Below are positions 1 to 12,783 of a stretch of 64,000 nt of DNA, one piece after another. Below the pieces are notes generated by a model, which was not told the DNA's origin, searched no databases, and saw nothing but the letters and a program-made list of their open reading frames with translations. Both the position numbers and the translations under genes were made by a program. This stretch comes from Megachile rotundata (lineage: Eukaryota; Arthropoda; Insecta; Hymenoptera; Megachilidae): the NCBI RefSeq assembly GCF_050947335.1, contig NC_134989.1, positions 3,961,501-4,025,500 of the forward strand, written 5' to 3'. Positions within the stretch are counted from its first letter, which is position 1; every line of letters begins with the position of its first letter.

Positions 1-600
1 GTACTTATTTAACCCTTTAAAATCGTGTGCAAAATCGTAATGTGAATACATGAGATCTATTGTTGTTTGAATGATAAAACATTAAATACAACTCCTTTTT
101 ATTGCCAGTGCATTTCTAGAAACAAAAAATGATGTTGGTGTACCAAAGCTTTTAATTCATAATTTAGTCTTATTAACCCTTTGCATTTGAATAGTTAATC
201 ACACTTACCATTCAGTATAATACAACAATTTAAAGTAAACTTTTTTTAACTGCAACTATAGTATTATACATATGGTATACGCACGTAGTGAAGCAGACAA
301 TAATGGCAAACTATTTAATTAAAAAATTTTAAAGTTTATATTGGACAATGGCAAAAATGTTTTTAATTACAGAAAGGGAAGGATCTAATAGGGTTAAAGT
401 ATTATTGAGGACCCTAAGTAAAGTTTTCAAAATCGGCCACCTGGCGGCGCGACAGGTGCTTTTCAGCGGGAAACATGGCGGTATGTTTACATTGCGAGCT
501 ATTCTCTTTGAAAACAATAATTTGTTATGGAACGAGGTGTTGGAAACGTAGAATTTATGGTTTGTTGAAAATATAAATCTAAAGAACGTTTGAACGCCAG
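1..600. other. AT-rich DNA without a recognisable gene
   Basis: I see no exon, RNA gene or transposon here. Two TTAACCCTTT-like strings (near 10 and 174) resemble piggyBac-type ends seen elsewhere in the window, but neither has a partner, so I do not call an element. Short open frames around 330-680 lie on both strands and have no recognisable domain. Confidence 0.5.
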
Positions 601-1112
601 GTACATACGTTGAACATGCGTGAACCGTATGCGCGCGAGTAGGGATAGCATGGCGCGTTGCGCCGGCTCCGATTGTCACTTGTCAGTCTGCCGCGAACGG
701 TTGAACGGTGCAGGTCGTGAGTACCGCGCATTCATCCGGTATTTGTGTCGTATCTTTCGAGGCCGTGAGTGGGTAACCGGTGTAAATAAACATTAATGTC
801 ATCGACGAAGGGTGTACCGAAAAACGTGTCACCGCGTGTAGTCGCGGTGTTCACATCGAGACAACATCTCGTTCACGTTTGTTCGAATACGAACTCGTTC
901 GTCGTTTAATTTCCCGCGTGTTTCGAGTACGCCGGTTGCATTTTCTAACGAGGAAGGAAACGACGACTCCGTTTTGTTGTGCCTGGTGAGATTCCGTTGA
1001 TCGTGTTGTGATTCTGTGAGAACGTTTGTGTCGTGTTGTGCCCATTGGATTACTACGAAGCTTGCTGTTTACCATTCGAACCGTGAACACGGAGAGACGA
1101 CGACGAGTGAGT
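600..1112 (+). promoter_or_regulatory. Candidate promoter and untranslated first exon
   Basis: This stretch is clearly less AT-rich and more CpG-rich than its flanks. It contains an arthropod initiator-like TCAGT at 683-687 and, downstream, a good 5' splice-site match (GTGAGTAAA, starting at 1107). No long open frame with a plausible start lies between them, so any exon would be untranslated. This is inferred from composition and two short motifs only. Alternatives are a conserved non-coding element or an enhancer. Confidence 0.25.
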
Positions 1113-1881
1113 AAACGATATTTTATATATTTGTCGTTATCAGACATGTCCAACGTTTCTTGAATAACGATCAATGTAATAGCACGAGATATGTTCGAAT
1201 GTCATCGTGTTGGTACTCGTGAAGTAAACGCGAATGTCACGAGACGTGACTCTAAACCTGTTCCAAACTACACTTTATTTGTGGAACAGTGAGAGAAAAA
1301 GAGACACGCAAATATATATCGAAATCCGATGTTTAGTGTCAAACGATAACTCGTAATTGATATGGCAGTCATTTTGTTGTAAAAGTAAAACTAGAGTTGT
1401 GGATACTTTTATCGAAACATATCGATGCTATTGAAGTTTCATTCATGATTCGAGATATCGATAATATCGATTGAAATATCGCTAAGTCTAATAAATGAAT
1501 CATATAGAATATGTAATTACAGATTTCAAATCTAATTACGTTTATTCAAACGCACATGACATCATTTTTAAAGCGCAAACAAAAATAAGTAGACAAACAA
1601 TGAAACTTGTTCAAACGATCTTACCTTAATACTTATGTGAATAACCTTAACTTTATCTAAACAAAACCCAAATTAAACAAACATAACTAGTCCTAACTAA
1701 ACCTAACCAAGCCTAACTTAATCTGACTTAACTTATTGTAGACTTACCTGACCTAATCTAATCTGATAATCTAATCTGATCCAGTATAATGTAACCTGAT
1801 GTAAGCTTAACATACCTATGACCTGACCTCATGTAACCGCGACCTGATCCACTCGAAACTAATCTAACCTGTTCCTAATCT

Positions 1882-1895
1882 AACCTTAACCTGAC
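1882..1895. repeat. 14-bp target-site duplication, left copy
   Basis: AACCTTAACCTGAC is repeated exactly at 2016-2029, on the other side of the truncated LINE end. The surrounding CCTAA-like DNA makes chance partial matches easy, but an exact 14-bp match at both element borders is best read as a target-site duplication. Confidence 0.7.
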
Positions 1896-2015
1896 TTTTT
1901 TTTTACGTGGGGGAAATCTTCAAAAAGATACCCCGCACCCTTGGGGGAGGGCGCAGGGTTATGCCGGATTCTTACTAGCTAAAACCCCCACGGTGGTCCT
2001 CCTCAGCGCATTAGG
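1896..2015 (-). mobile_element. 5'-truncated R1-clade LINE, 3' UTR only
   Basis: This 120-bp insert lies between two exact copies of AACCTTAACCTGAC (1882-1895 and 2016-2029). A T-run at 1896-1904 is the poly(A) tail of a minus-strand element. The body aligns with the 3' UTR of the LINE ending at 23596: both share a TATGCCG(A/G)ATTC block followed by an AAAACC block. It also has a closing stem, CGTGGGGG (1906-1913) with CCCCCACG (1985-1992), and an inner hairpin around 1909-1934. The matching stems at 23615-23698 have different bases but the same pairing. It is too short to code for anything; it records an abortive reverse-transcription event by a related LINE. Confidence 0.8.
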
Positions 2016-2060
2016 AACCTTAACCTGACCTTACACTAACCTAACGTAACCTTAACCTGT

Positions 2061-3249
2061 ACATTGGGATAACAGGTACAACTTAGTCCAATCTTATCTA
2101 CATTCATACAAAGTTAAATGTTATATACATCTAATTATTCTTCTTTAAAATTATGTAAAATATATTCAAAATTTGAATCAGATAAATCCTATTCAAATAA
2201 TAAAATTACAGATATTATGTTCAGTTTGGTTAGAAAAATTTTAATATATAAAAACAAGTAGATTTGAATAGCAAAGTTAGTAGCTAGTTCAGTCATTAAC
2301 GATATCTTGAACAATATATTGCTAATATTATCAGCATATAGTTAAATACTCGTTAAATATCGATAGTATGTCGATAAAATTAATAGCAGCACCTCTAGTA
2401 GAAAGTATTACAAGCTCCATAGAAATGTTAAAATAATCAGGAAGAGGTAATTGAGTAAATTTATCACTTTGATTAAATACCAGTTAACTGACATTTTTCG
2501 GAAGAAGAAAAACTAGCTGGGGTTTGATAGACCCTGCCATGCCAGTTACGAGTTAAAACAAGTGTCTCCGTTTTCCGTGAACGCTATGAAACTTGTTGGA
2601 CTTGTGGTGTTGTTGTGTAAGACACATCGCGTGCAATGACCGTGGGACGCGTGACAAATTGTATTTTGAGTAGAATGCCTCGTATTTTTGTCATGCAAAT
2701 GTACGCCTCTGAACTTAGCCGGGCTTCCAATTTAAATAGCGGGAGGAACTCGATCATAGATTTCGATTGTCAGCCGATACGTTGCATTTTCAATCGAATC
2801 GTGAATACGTTTAATTGTATTTACCGTTACTGACCGGCGCAGCACGGCGACTGCCATATTTAGCCAAATAAAGCCCGTGCAATTGTATTTAGAATCCTTT
2901 GCAGTTTACATCGTTCCTGATGTTACGTAACTATCGTGATTTTTAGTGTTTCATTGTGTAAATTAAAATTTATACGAAACCTTTGTAACAATATGCTTGT
3001 CTCCTAAAATAAAATTTTATAATTGCATATCATCATGGACTATGATTCATATTTTATTTTAGCGCAGTTTCTTAAATTGCAATCAATTTTCAAATAGCTA
3101 ATTTAAACAAAATTACTTTAAAAGCTTTGGTTCACTTCGCGAAATCTGTTTGAATGTCATACAATTAAATACAGAGTAGAATAAAATATGATATTTTTCA
3201 AGAATAGTTAATTATATTTTGGCGGGAAATTCAAATATCATTCTTACTG
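2061..3249. other. Non-coding DNA with a less AT-rich island
   Basis: Most is plain AT-rich sequence. An island at about 2520-2900 is less AT-rich, non-repetitive, and contains a CArG-like CCATATTTAG near 2852. A 65-codon open frame at 2636-2833 has no recognisable domain. I see no gene that I can support. Confidence 0.4.
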
Positions 3250-3620
3250 AATGTTAAAGGCGACAATACACGGAATCGAAGTCGATTGTCGTTTCCTCCC
3301 ACAGGTTCGATCATTATTGCGTCTTTCCTTGTCACGACGGTGTAAATTCGTATTTTTTATCGACGATAAATCATTGGAAGAAACGTGGGTTGTCGGTCGT
3401 CCCACGGTCACGACGTGTCACTCGTATAACTCGGTACACAGAGTCGAGGCTCCCAATGTCGACGACGATCTTTAAGGCGACGCTAAATTCGAAAAAAGAA
3501 AAAATAGAAACAGAGGACATGCTTCGTCCATATGAGATGCGAACACTCGGGTGCCTGTTGATGCGAATCAACATCGCGTCGCTCCAATTACTTCAATTAT
3601 AGAACCGTCACGCTGATTCG
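3250..3620. other. CpG-containing island, no recognisable gene
   Basis: The island is richer in G, C and CpG than its flanks and has overlapping short open frames on both strands, which is expected from composition alone. CGACAAT near 3261 and ATTGTCG near 3286 form a small inverted repeat. Candidate regulatory or untranslated-exon sequence, with no direct evidence of function. Confidence 0.25.
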
Positions 3621-5699
3621 AGGGTACAATGGATTTTTTAATGACCATTGTTTCTGATTGGTCTCGTGTGGAACCATGTTTCAAGTACGCAATTAATAAT
3701 CGTTTTCCTAGCTACGCTTAGTTACTTTTCCACGCTCGTCTGCTAATCGTTCGATTATGGGGTTGAACAAAAGAAATTTCAGTTTCTGTGGTTGCTCTTG
3801 AATTCTGAATGGACAAATTTTTAACGAGTAACTTGTAATTACTCAAAATAAGTTTTATACTTGGGTCTGTTTATATGTTAAGGTTATTAATTATTGTTCA
3901 TAACTGTTATTTCGAAGTTTGACTATTTCAAGGTAGCTGTGTCTGCTATTTAGGAGTAAAACACTTTCTCTGATTACTTTGAATGTTTGTTTGTGTGAAA
4001 ATTAGCTGTCGGAAACTGTTGGCTTTAAATTGAAATTGTCATTATAACTTTAGAAGTATTTCCAATCGAGTTTTTAGAATGTATATATATTTACTCCTTC
4101 ATATATTTTCTATTTTAAAGTAAAGTTAAAAATTAAAATGTATGAAGCGTAAAGTTTTCGTTATGAATTTATATTACATCTCAAGTGCTTTAAACTTCTG
4201 TTTCGCGCAATTATTTAAACGTCTTTCTTCATATCGTATAAAATATTTTTGCAAAATTTCTTTTCATGGGCTGTTACAAAATTCGGATTTCCTTAGATTT
4301 CATTCTTTTTCATTCTAAATTTCGTAATGTATAAATCAAAGTGTCTCGCATTTCACAAAGACGAAATAATGCGTTCCGAGTTCAATATTCCTCAGACGAT
4401 TTCCACTCAATTAGAATTCCGAAAGTGGCATTGCTTGGAGACAACGGTGCAACGAATTGCTTTACTTTCAAGTTCATCGGTCCGTGCCTTAGTCGTCCCT
4501 CGGAGCCTCGACCATTTTTCTAACCCAGTTTCCTTGGCAAATGTGGCTTGATATCTCTCGTATTGATACACGAGCTGGTAACGCACCTGTTGTTCGAGTT
4601 TCACGGGAGTTCAACCTCGTGCTCGAATGTTGTCTTCGCGACAACAGTGAACGAAATTATATGGTTTATGCGGGTTTTTAATGTTTACACAAAAACCTCG
4701 CGACATTTGTAGTACCCATCTTGTTTAAATTTCGCATATGTATACAGTAAATCAAACGCAACAATTTTATAAAATTATACCTTGCAACTTCTTAAAATAA
4801 AAGAGAAATTTAAGAATAAAATATGTAAAGATCGAAAATTCGTGTACTTACAGTAAACGATAATATAGGTTACTTACTAAAGATACAAGAAATTTTCGAT
4901 TGAATTTTTGGAGCATTTCTCGACGATAACTTTCTATTTTATATCGTAGCGAAAAATGGTACCTATGTGTTACTCAACTAGAGTATTAATTATTTAACTC
5001 GAGATAGTAGTCATTATTCAACTAGAAATCCAGGTATTCAATAAGAGATGGTACCAGGTATTTAAACTCTATTTACTGTCACCGTAGCAAGCGTTCCTGG
5101 ACGATCTCGAAATGTAAACACATTTTATTCAGTTTGTACTGAGCTGATCTGAAGTGTCTGTCAAAAAAATTTCTCATTATTCAACAAGAAAAGTATATTT
5201 GTTTTACTCGTGAACATGCTATCGTTGAAATACTTTCATGCACCGGAGGACGTAACCACGGTTAGGATCCTCTTTGATATTCTGAACGAACAAGAGTCGG
5301 AATTCGTAGCAAACAAACGTCGCGATGACCTAAATGCGACCAGACGAGAACGACCATGAAGAGGCCTATATAATTTGATTCGTTGCTCGACCACCGGCGT
5401 GACGATCAAATTATCAAAGTTTTCAAGCAATTAGGGACAATTCGAGCGAATTGTGCCCGGTATGTAATAACGATTTCGAGAATTGTAACTGGCAGAGTTT
5501 TATGACGTGATTTCTCCAAGATGGAATGGAGTTTCAAAGCTGTTAAAGTTGAACGTTGCTTAATCTCGTAATTGCATTTCGAGGGGGTTGGAAAATAGCT
5601 TATTAATTTGATGCGGTGGAGTATTAAATATATTACATTTAATGCTCCAGATTCAGTTTTTACTATGGCAATATAACTAATTATCGTCTTATCCTATTT
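3621..5699. other. AT-rich DNA without a recognisable gene
   Basis: I see no gene, RNA or transposon signature. Slightly less AT-rich patches near 4560-4640 and 5230-5460 are unique sequence. Short open frames at 4327-4604 and 5236-5430 overlap on opposite strands and show no domain. Confidence 0.5.
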
Positions 5700-6170
5700 T
5701 AGGATAATTCATTTACTTTGCATTGGAAGTTTAGAGATTATCAATTTCTACATATAAAAATAGTCCAATTTATGGGTATAAAAATAATTAAGTTCTCTAA
5801 AATAAAAATTTTAAAATATTGAAATAGATAAACTTTCTAATTTCTAAATATACAAATTTTTGAATTCCTCGGTATAAAAATTTGAAAATTCTCAAGATTT
5901 TAAATTTTTAAATTTCTATATTTTTAAACTCTTGGATTTCTACGTATCTAAATTTCCAAATCCCCAAATCCTGAAAAATTTTCTGTCTTCAAGCTTCCAG
6001 TTTAAAAATTATCAAATTATCAAATTTGCAAACTTCCTAATATTCCAAATACGCAAACATTCAAATTCCTATATTTTTACATTCTAAAATGTTGAAATTT
6101 TCATCTCATCTTATTTTTTAAAATATCAATATGTTGAAATTTTCTATACTTTCTGAGATTTTAGACTTTT
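5700..6170. repeat. Degenerate AAATTTCC-type low-complexity tract
   Basis: Loose 8-11-bp units built on AAATTTC, AAATTCCTA and TTTCTAAATT run through this region, with C rather than G on the plus strand. The same type of tract recurs across the window in both polarities. Non-coding simple-sequence DNA. Confidence 0.7.
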
Positions 6171-9100
6171 CCTAATTTTACCTAATCCGACAAATCCTAT
6201 AACCTCAGATAAATAGTTATATTGAAATTCTGCTTATTGTGAGTAGTTTAACGAATTAATTTTTTGCTTAGAATACCATAAAAATACCTCCATCTGCAAA
6301 AGGTTCTATTATCCGATATGATAAATTAATATGATAAATTAATTAGGCAGTATTGTTACATAAAATCTTTCTAAAATGCTCAGCTCAATATCTACAGATA
6401 TAATTACCAGTTTCTTGCGAATTTTTCGCTCGAAAGGATCTTGATTGCTAATTTCATGCATTTTTAGGAACATGTAATGATAAATTCATGATCTTTCATT
6501 TTTTTTTTAAGAAATTCAGTCGATCTATGTTAAATTCAATGTAGACGAATTAAATAACCTATATAATATCATATAATCATCTTTGATACCATAACGTTTC
6601 ATTGCAAACATACTTTTCAATAATCTACTTTCGTTTTACTAATTTGCACAGTGAATTTAATTATTAACGTAGTTGTACAGAAACGATGGAAACGAAAATT
6701 TCTCGGTTTATAATTCGAATCACTGGGAATGGATTATTATGTTCACCGGTTTTGTTTGGTTGGTGTAACGTAAACGTGGTAATTAAAAGCCTGGTGAAAT
6801 TTTATGTCCATTCGAAACCATTAACAGTTCATTAAAACGTAAAAATGCTCTGCCATTAAACACGATAAGTGTACGAAAGGTACATTCATTCGTTGTGTAA
6901 TTGTTAATTAATATAAGATATACTTATTCATAAATTGGTGAACTTTAATGATCGTTGCGAAGAAAGTAGAATGCGATTTCGTGCGATCTTTTTCGTCGCG
7001 TTACGAAAACGTTTTCGATGGTGTTTTTTGTCTGCGTCGAAATTTAGGTCACGTGGTATGCATTTATTTCGTTACGAAAACGGAATATGGTTTGTGAAAG
7101 CGATGAAAATCCAACTCTTCCTTCATGCTGTTGTTATAACATTAATATTTATAAATGGTTTTTGATGCCACTGTTTATTGTGAACACGTTTGCCAAGGAA
7201 TACTGGTTTTATGTTAAATTGTTGGTCAATGATATTTTTATGCGTACTGTATTTATAGTAAATAAGTAATTGGCAAGTAGACAGATAATTCAATGTTATA
7301 ATGCTTGACACGTTTATTTTCATTGTTATATAATCTTGCGATACTTCGATTTTTTCTGGAAGAATTTTCTGTCTATTTCAGCTTTGTTTTATTTTTGAAC
7401 CTCTGCGTGAATATTGATAGGTGGACGTGCTGTTTTTAACAATTCAGATGTGATCTTTATATTATTGGGGTAAAATTTTAGCTGATTTAATGTTATACAT
7501 TTATGCATATTAAAATATGCAATGAATTTTAATCGTAGTCTGTTGAGTGCAAATGTATATATACATCACATTCAAAATAATTTTTAACGTAAATTTAATC
7601 GAAATTTATTTGATAATAAATATAGGTAATAAATATAAATAATAATTAAATATGATACAGCATTAATAATAAATGTTGTATCAATAACATGTGTACATAC
7701 TTATTATTATGTAATTCAACACATAAAATATGCAGGGATTTGGCTGATATGTTGGCTATTTCAAAATTGCAATTATCCAAAACGACCATGTACAATATCA
7801 AAGTTATCTAATATTTTGCTATCATGTTAATATTTGATTTATAAATAGAACAAACATGTGGTACTCTCTGTATATAAATAAACACGGCTTAATTAAGTGA
7901 AATCTATTGAAAATAATGATAAAGCTCTAGTTAAATTTAAAAATCAAGTGCATTGCTCCTATCAATGACAAACTGATAATCGGTTGTGTAAGAATGATAA
8001 AACTACCGATACGTACACCTACATTTTGCTATCAGAATGATAAATCTCCCTGCTTGTGGTCGACGTAATACATTTGCAATGTGCCACCTAAAATCACTGG
8101 AATTTGATCTCAGAATTTAAAAATGACTGGAAATATATTAAACGATTGTATTTACGCAAACGTTGCTTATTTTAAGTTAAAATTAGATTTCAACGAATAA
8201 TTCTCCACAAAAAAAGGATACGGAGGTTGCGAATTTAATTGCTAATTCAATGTTTATTGTGAGTTTTAATGTGAAAGACTTGTTAAATGAACATTATCTA
8301 TAGTTAAATCCATGTTAAATAATGATACATATTAATTTATCTGTTTGTGAGAATCCTCGCGACAAACGCCCGTACAATCGAAAGCGTAACCCGTATCCTT
8401 AAATGTAAAAATGTTTTACAATTTCTATGAAAATTCATGAATGCCATGCTCATTTACGGAATTCTCTACACATCGTAACGAGGGTCTAATTGCAATCGTA
8501 ATCGTATTACAATTTCAAATGTCGTTTCCCCTTAGCATGAAACAATCGTATTATTTATCCTTTGTGTTACACTTAAAAGAAAACAGTGTGTCGAATAAGT
8601 ATGTAACAAGATGTGCATGATAAAAAACATCTCAAAACGTAATTTGAAGAAATAATACCGTGAAATAATTCTACAGTGAATTGTATAAATATATCAATCT
8701 CGTATGTTTTAAGTGATTTGTGCTTTTCAGCATTCTTTACCAATTCATAAGGTCTAAAGAATAACTGCAATATGTAGGGAATTTATAGAGAATATTCTTA
8801 TGATTTTTCAAATAGTTATACATGTTCAAATGTAAATGAATTAAAACTTACGACAGCTGACACATGAAACAGTGTCTGGGAAAATATAGTGAAAGATTTT
8901 ATTGGTAGTGTGCCAAATCGAATTTTGCGATGTAATTTGCCACGGTTGGATAAATTATTAAGTTTCGTATTTCCGTACATAAAACACAATGAAATTTTTG
9001 AATTATATATGAAATTATATGAAAAATATATTTGGGAATTAATTTCTAAGCAAATATATGCCAATCAGCTGAATGAACGTTAATACTCCAAATCCCTTTA

Positions 9101-9240
9101 CATAGTTCGTTGTACACACGAAATAACTTTCAAATTAATAAAATTATTTCAGATTTTATCAGATTAATAAAATCAAATTGGTATATTTATGCAGCGATCT
9201 GTGTTCGAAAAGTATTCTGGTATCATTTTCTACATAAAGG
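6171..9240. other. AT-rich DNA without a recognisable gene
   Basis: Unique, strongly AT-rich sequence. The open frames seen (about 60-82 codons near 6935-7323, 8573-8770 and 8816-9083) are short, overlap on both strands and have no recognisable motif. Intronic or intergenic DNA is the simplest reading. Confidence 0.5.
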
Positions 9241-9300
9241 AGATCGTTGTAAGCTTGACACTCTATATATGATGAGCTTGCGATAGTACGCAACGTTAAA

Positions 9301-9340
9301 CTACGTCGTTAATCGTGAACGTAATCACGATTCATCGTAG
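9301..9340. other. Imperfect 40-nt hairpin
   Basis: CTACG at the left end pairs with CGTAG at the right end, and AATCGTGA pairs with TCACGATT inside, leaving a six-base loop and a small asymmetric internal loop. The pairing is read directly; function is unknown. Confidence 0.45.
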
Positions 9341-9450
9341 GTGAGCGTAGGTCGGTAAAAATATCTTACGATCTATGAAACAGATGCGTAAACGATACGT
9401 ACACATCGTGTTCACGCATTTTAACAAGCTGCCACGAAGTGCACGCGAGT

Positions 9451-9482
9451 CACGGATATCCGGGTGCACGAGGATATCCGTG
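9451..9482. other. Perfect 11-bp inverted repeat with 10-nt loop
   Basis: CACGGATATCC (9451-9461) is followed after ten bases by its exact complement GGATATCCGTG (9472-9482). The stem does not extend further. It could be a protein-binding palindrome or an RNA hairpin. Confidence 0.5.
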
Positions 9483-10084
9483 CGCAGCAAGCTTAATTAA
9501 TAATTTCGGCAAGACCTCTGCCCGTTTAATATGGTGGTGCCGAGCCACCCTATACAATTTTGCGCCCCTTGCAGTCTGTTCTTTCGAACAATGCGCTCTG
9601 CTCGGCGCCAAGGTGTCTTTTCCATTCACCTGGGCCGAACTATTGTACCTAACTTACGCCCATTCACGTGGTACCTGGGGTTGAAAATTAGATAACCCAC
9701 TCGGCGATGTACAGCTGCTAGGATCTCTCTTTGAGAACTGGTTCCACTGGTGTGTTGTACAAACGTGCGCGGGATTAGAATTAAATTTGTACGAACTCTA
9801 TGAAACCGACGACGGGATGAAACATAGCGCGGACTTAATTTTACCATGCTGCGGTTTTCGGCTCTTTTAGATACAATGCAATTTTATTCTCGAAGCTTTT
9901 ACCTTTCTGGTAAAATCGTTGGGAGTTTGTTCTTTGACGTTATTTGAGTTCACAGATTGAGTCATAAATATTGAAGAATAGTTTGCCACAAATTCATTGT
10001 TTGGATTAAGTTCCGTAGCATTTAACTGGTTTATGTACATAACTGATTCAACTGGAATTTTTATGTGTACTTTGGTTTTATAAT

Positions 10085-10630
10085 TAAATAACAATTGCTA
10101 CATAACTATAGAGTTATTCTGTCATTGTCTATCGTTTTGTGCTTGAGAACCTAACTCATGTCCATTTCTATTGCTTTTCAGAAAAGTAATAAAACAAGAC
10201 TACTTATCCATTTCTTGTATATAAATAATTGCTACATAATTATAGAGTTATACTGTTATTGATTATCAGTTCTATAGTTGAGAGCCAGATCAAGTATACT
10301 TTTTACTTTAAAAAAAAAATTAGAAAAATAAAAGTACTTATTCATTTCTTGTATATAAATAATTGCTACATACCTATAGAGTTATACTGTTATTAAGTAT
10401 CAGTTCCCTACTTGAGAACCTGACCGAAGTCCATTTTTGTTATTTTTCAAGAAAGGTACAAAAATAAAAGTGCTTATTCATTTTTTGTATATAAATAATT
10501 GTTACATAACTATAGAGTTATACTGTTATTAAGTATCAGTTCCGTACTGGAGAACCAGACCCAAGTCCATTTCTGTTACTTTTCAAAAAAGGTAGAAAAA
10601 TAAGAGTATTTACGCATTTCTTATAAGTAA
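10085..10630. repeat. 134-bp tandem repeat, four copies
   Basis: The anchor ATTGCTACATAACTATAGAG recurs with small changes at 10094, 10228, 10362 and 10498, giving spacings of 134, 134 and 136 bp. Each unit continues through a TTATACTGTTATT stretch, a GTATCAGTTC stretch, GAGAACC, GTCCATTT and a run ending TTTCTTGTATATAAATA. Neighbouring units look roughly 80-90% identical by eye. The unit length is in the satellite range, but the array is short and has no coding capacity. Confidence 0.85.
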
Positions 10631-10949
10631 ATCGATTAAACAGAAAGCAAGTACGAAACTGGTATTGGGATATTCTGGCTGTCAGGTACGGAGCTAATAT
10701 TAATACTTAACATTGGAAATGGAGAAATTTAAAAATTCATATGTCGAACAATTTGAAAGTTTCAAACTGTCTCCTTTTTGCCTATTTGTGAATTTGAAAG
10801 ACAAGATATATTGAAAATTAAAATTGTATTATTGTTACAATTAAGTGCTTCAGCACTAAAATTGAAATAAATTCAAGATTAGAAATTATCTTATAACCGT
10901 ACTTCAACTTATAAATAGATAGTGTCAATGTTTTTAGATTCTCAATATA

Positions 10950-11150
10950 AATTAAGGGTACTAAAATATTAACAACATGCTCTGATTATGAGGACCCTGA
11001 AATATTGACAATGTATACCGATCATGAAAACCCTGACTTATTGACAGCATAATGTGATCATGAAAACCCTAAAATATTGGCAATATGACCCTGCGAACCC
11101 AGAAATACATAGACCATGAGAACTCTGAAATATTGATAATATACGCGTAC
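10950..11150. repeat. Degenerate 40-bp tandem repeat
   Basis: About five diverged units share the order ATCATGAAAACCCTGAAATATTGACAATAT, split here as ATCATGAAAACCCT and AAATATTGACAATAT. Unit length drifts around 37-45 bp. Non-coding. Confidence 0.65.
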
Positions 11151-11289
11151 TTGTATTGACATTCTAAGCAATCTACAATTCAGCATAAATAAAAGCGATA
11201 AAAATATTGCGCTCAATAATTATTGACAAAATGAATGAAACGTGACATGTCGAAATAGCAAAGCAGTATGAATACTTGATATGTTATCG

Positions 11290-11480
11290 TTTTTATTCGG
11301 ACACTGTTCCTCCACAATGTGACAGACGTGTACAGTCGAATTTACCTGGGCACAGCAAACGTCGATGGCGGCTTCGTGTAGAGAGAACTGGTCAGCAGGA
11401 AGGGGGCTAAAAATTAGTTAAGCCGCCCTCCCGATACCCCTCTCGAATGCCCCCGAGGCAAGTCTGTTCGTTGAACGATA
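11290..11480. other. GC-richer unique island
   Basis: This short island stands out against very AT-rich flanks and contains no long open frame or repeat. It could be a conserved non-coding element. Composition is the only evidence. Confidence 0.25.
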
Positions 11481-11689
11481 GCGAAAGCAATAAACCGCGT
11501 GTGAAACTGTTCAAATGTGTTCTCGTGACGAAGTAATTAAAACCTGTATTGCGTTACTTTCTGTATGTCTTTCGGTACAAAATGTTTGCATTTAACAGTT
11601 GTGTTTAATATACGCATAAATGGGATCATTTTCATGCAAACTGAGAGATAGACAGTTATATTTGACTTTCGATACATTGTCGGGTAGAT

Positions 11690-12530
11690 CCGTTTTCGAA
11701 TTTGGAAAGTTAGGAACGAGGATATTTGAATAGTTTTAATATGGTAATTTGTAGGCTGAACAATATAGAAATCTATGTAATTGTGAATTCGGATTTAAGG
11801 AAATTGAAAATGTGGAGTTCTAGAGATTTGGAAATTTGGGAATGTGGGAATTTGGGATTCGGGTAATTCGGAAATTAGAAATTGGGAGATTTAAGAGCTT
11901 GATAATTTTAAAACTTGAAAATATTGAATCTTTGACTTTTGATAATATATGTAGTAATTTGAGAATTGGGGAACTTGAATATTTGCGAATTTGAAAATAT
12001 GAAAACTTGAGAATTTAGGGACTATGAAATTTCGAAATTTTCGGAATTAAAAATTGTGGAAACCGGGGTATTTCAGAGATTGAAAATTTAGGGACTTGGA
12101 GGTTTTAAAAGCTAGGAACATAAAAATGTGGAAGTATCAGAATTCAGGCGTTTGGGAACTTTAAAATTTAGGTATATAAAGATTTGGTAATATCTGGACA
12201 TAGGAATTTAGTAATTTGAGGATTTTTAAATGCATAAATTTACAAAATTGCAAATATAAAAAATGAAGTTTAGAAACTCGAAAATACAAGAATCTGGAAA
12301 TTTAAGAATTTTAAGATGCGAAATTGAAAATTTGGGCTTTTGAAAATTAGAAATTCCGAAATCTGAAAATCTAGAAATTTGAAGACTCCGAAGTTTAACA
12401 ATTATGAATTAAAAAATTTAAAGACGTTAGAAATGTAGGAGTTTTTAAATGAAAATATTTGAAAAATATATGAAATTCGCAAAATTAACAATTTAAGAAA
12501 TTTACAAATTTTGGAACTGAGTAAAATTTG
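11690..12530. repeat. Degenerate GAAATTTGG-type low-complexity tract
   Basis: About 840 bp of drifting 8-11-bp units such as GGAAATTTGG, GAATTTGAAAAT and TTTAGGAATTT, with G on the plus strand, opposite to the tract at 5700-6170. No unit is conserved enough to call a minisatellite. Confidence 0.7.
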
Positions 12531-12783
12531 AAAATGGAGACTGCATTACGAATATGAGTTTATGTGTCCCGAATCAATCACACTCGTCCTACTGTACGGT
12601 TTCGAACCATTTCATGGAAGACGGCCTTAATAATCTAGATTGTCTATGAATACCTTAGTGTGCATACACAAGATGAAGGTCGATAATATTGGCGATCAAA
12701 CAGGCTAGTCATTAAGCTCGAAATCCATTTTTAATGGACGTTCCAATGTCGTTACGTTCATCTGTGCAGATTTGATTTATGCA

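Larger units (their letters stand above)
1640..2060. repeat. Degenerate CCTAA-type tract
   Basis: The sequence is dominated by variants of CTAACCTAA, CCTAATCTAA and AACCTGAC on the plus strand. This is a loose, non-periodic relative of (CCTAA)n, the complement of the insect telomere unit TTAGG. Similar tracts occur at about 21960-22077, 23155-23595 and 33927-34440. It is not a clean telomeric array: unit length and spacing drift. A truncated LINE end is inserted at 1896-2015. Confidence 0.7.
9241..9860. other. Less AT-rich island containing two hairpins
   Basis: This non-repetitive island is richer in GC than its flanks. It contains two inverted repeats: 9301-9340 (outer CTACG/CGTAG and inner AATCGTGA/TCACGATT) and 9451-9482 (perfect 11-bp stem). 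Open frames of 73-81 codons on both strands (9439-9684, 9626-9847) have no recognisable domain. It could be a conserved regulatory element or a structured transcript. Confidence 0.35.

Noticed and set aside
174..215. TTAACCCTTTGCA as a piggyBac-type end
   Set aside because: No inverted partner with TTAA was found nearby; the same applies to TTTAACCCTTTCTTGCC near 53660.
1640..2060. A true telomeric (CCTAA)n array
   Set aside because: Units are too degenerate and of irregular length; the tract is telomere-like at best and lies between ordinary unique sequences.
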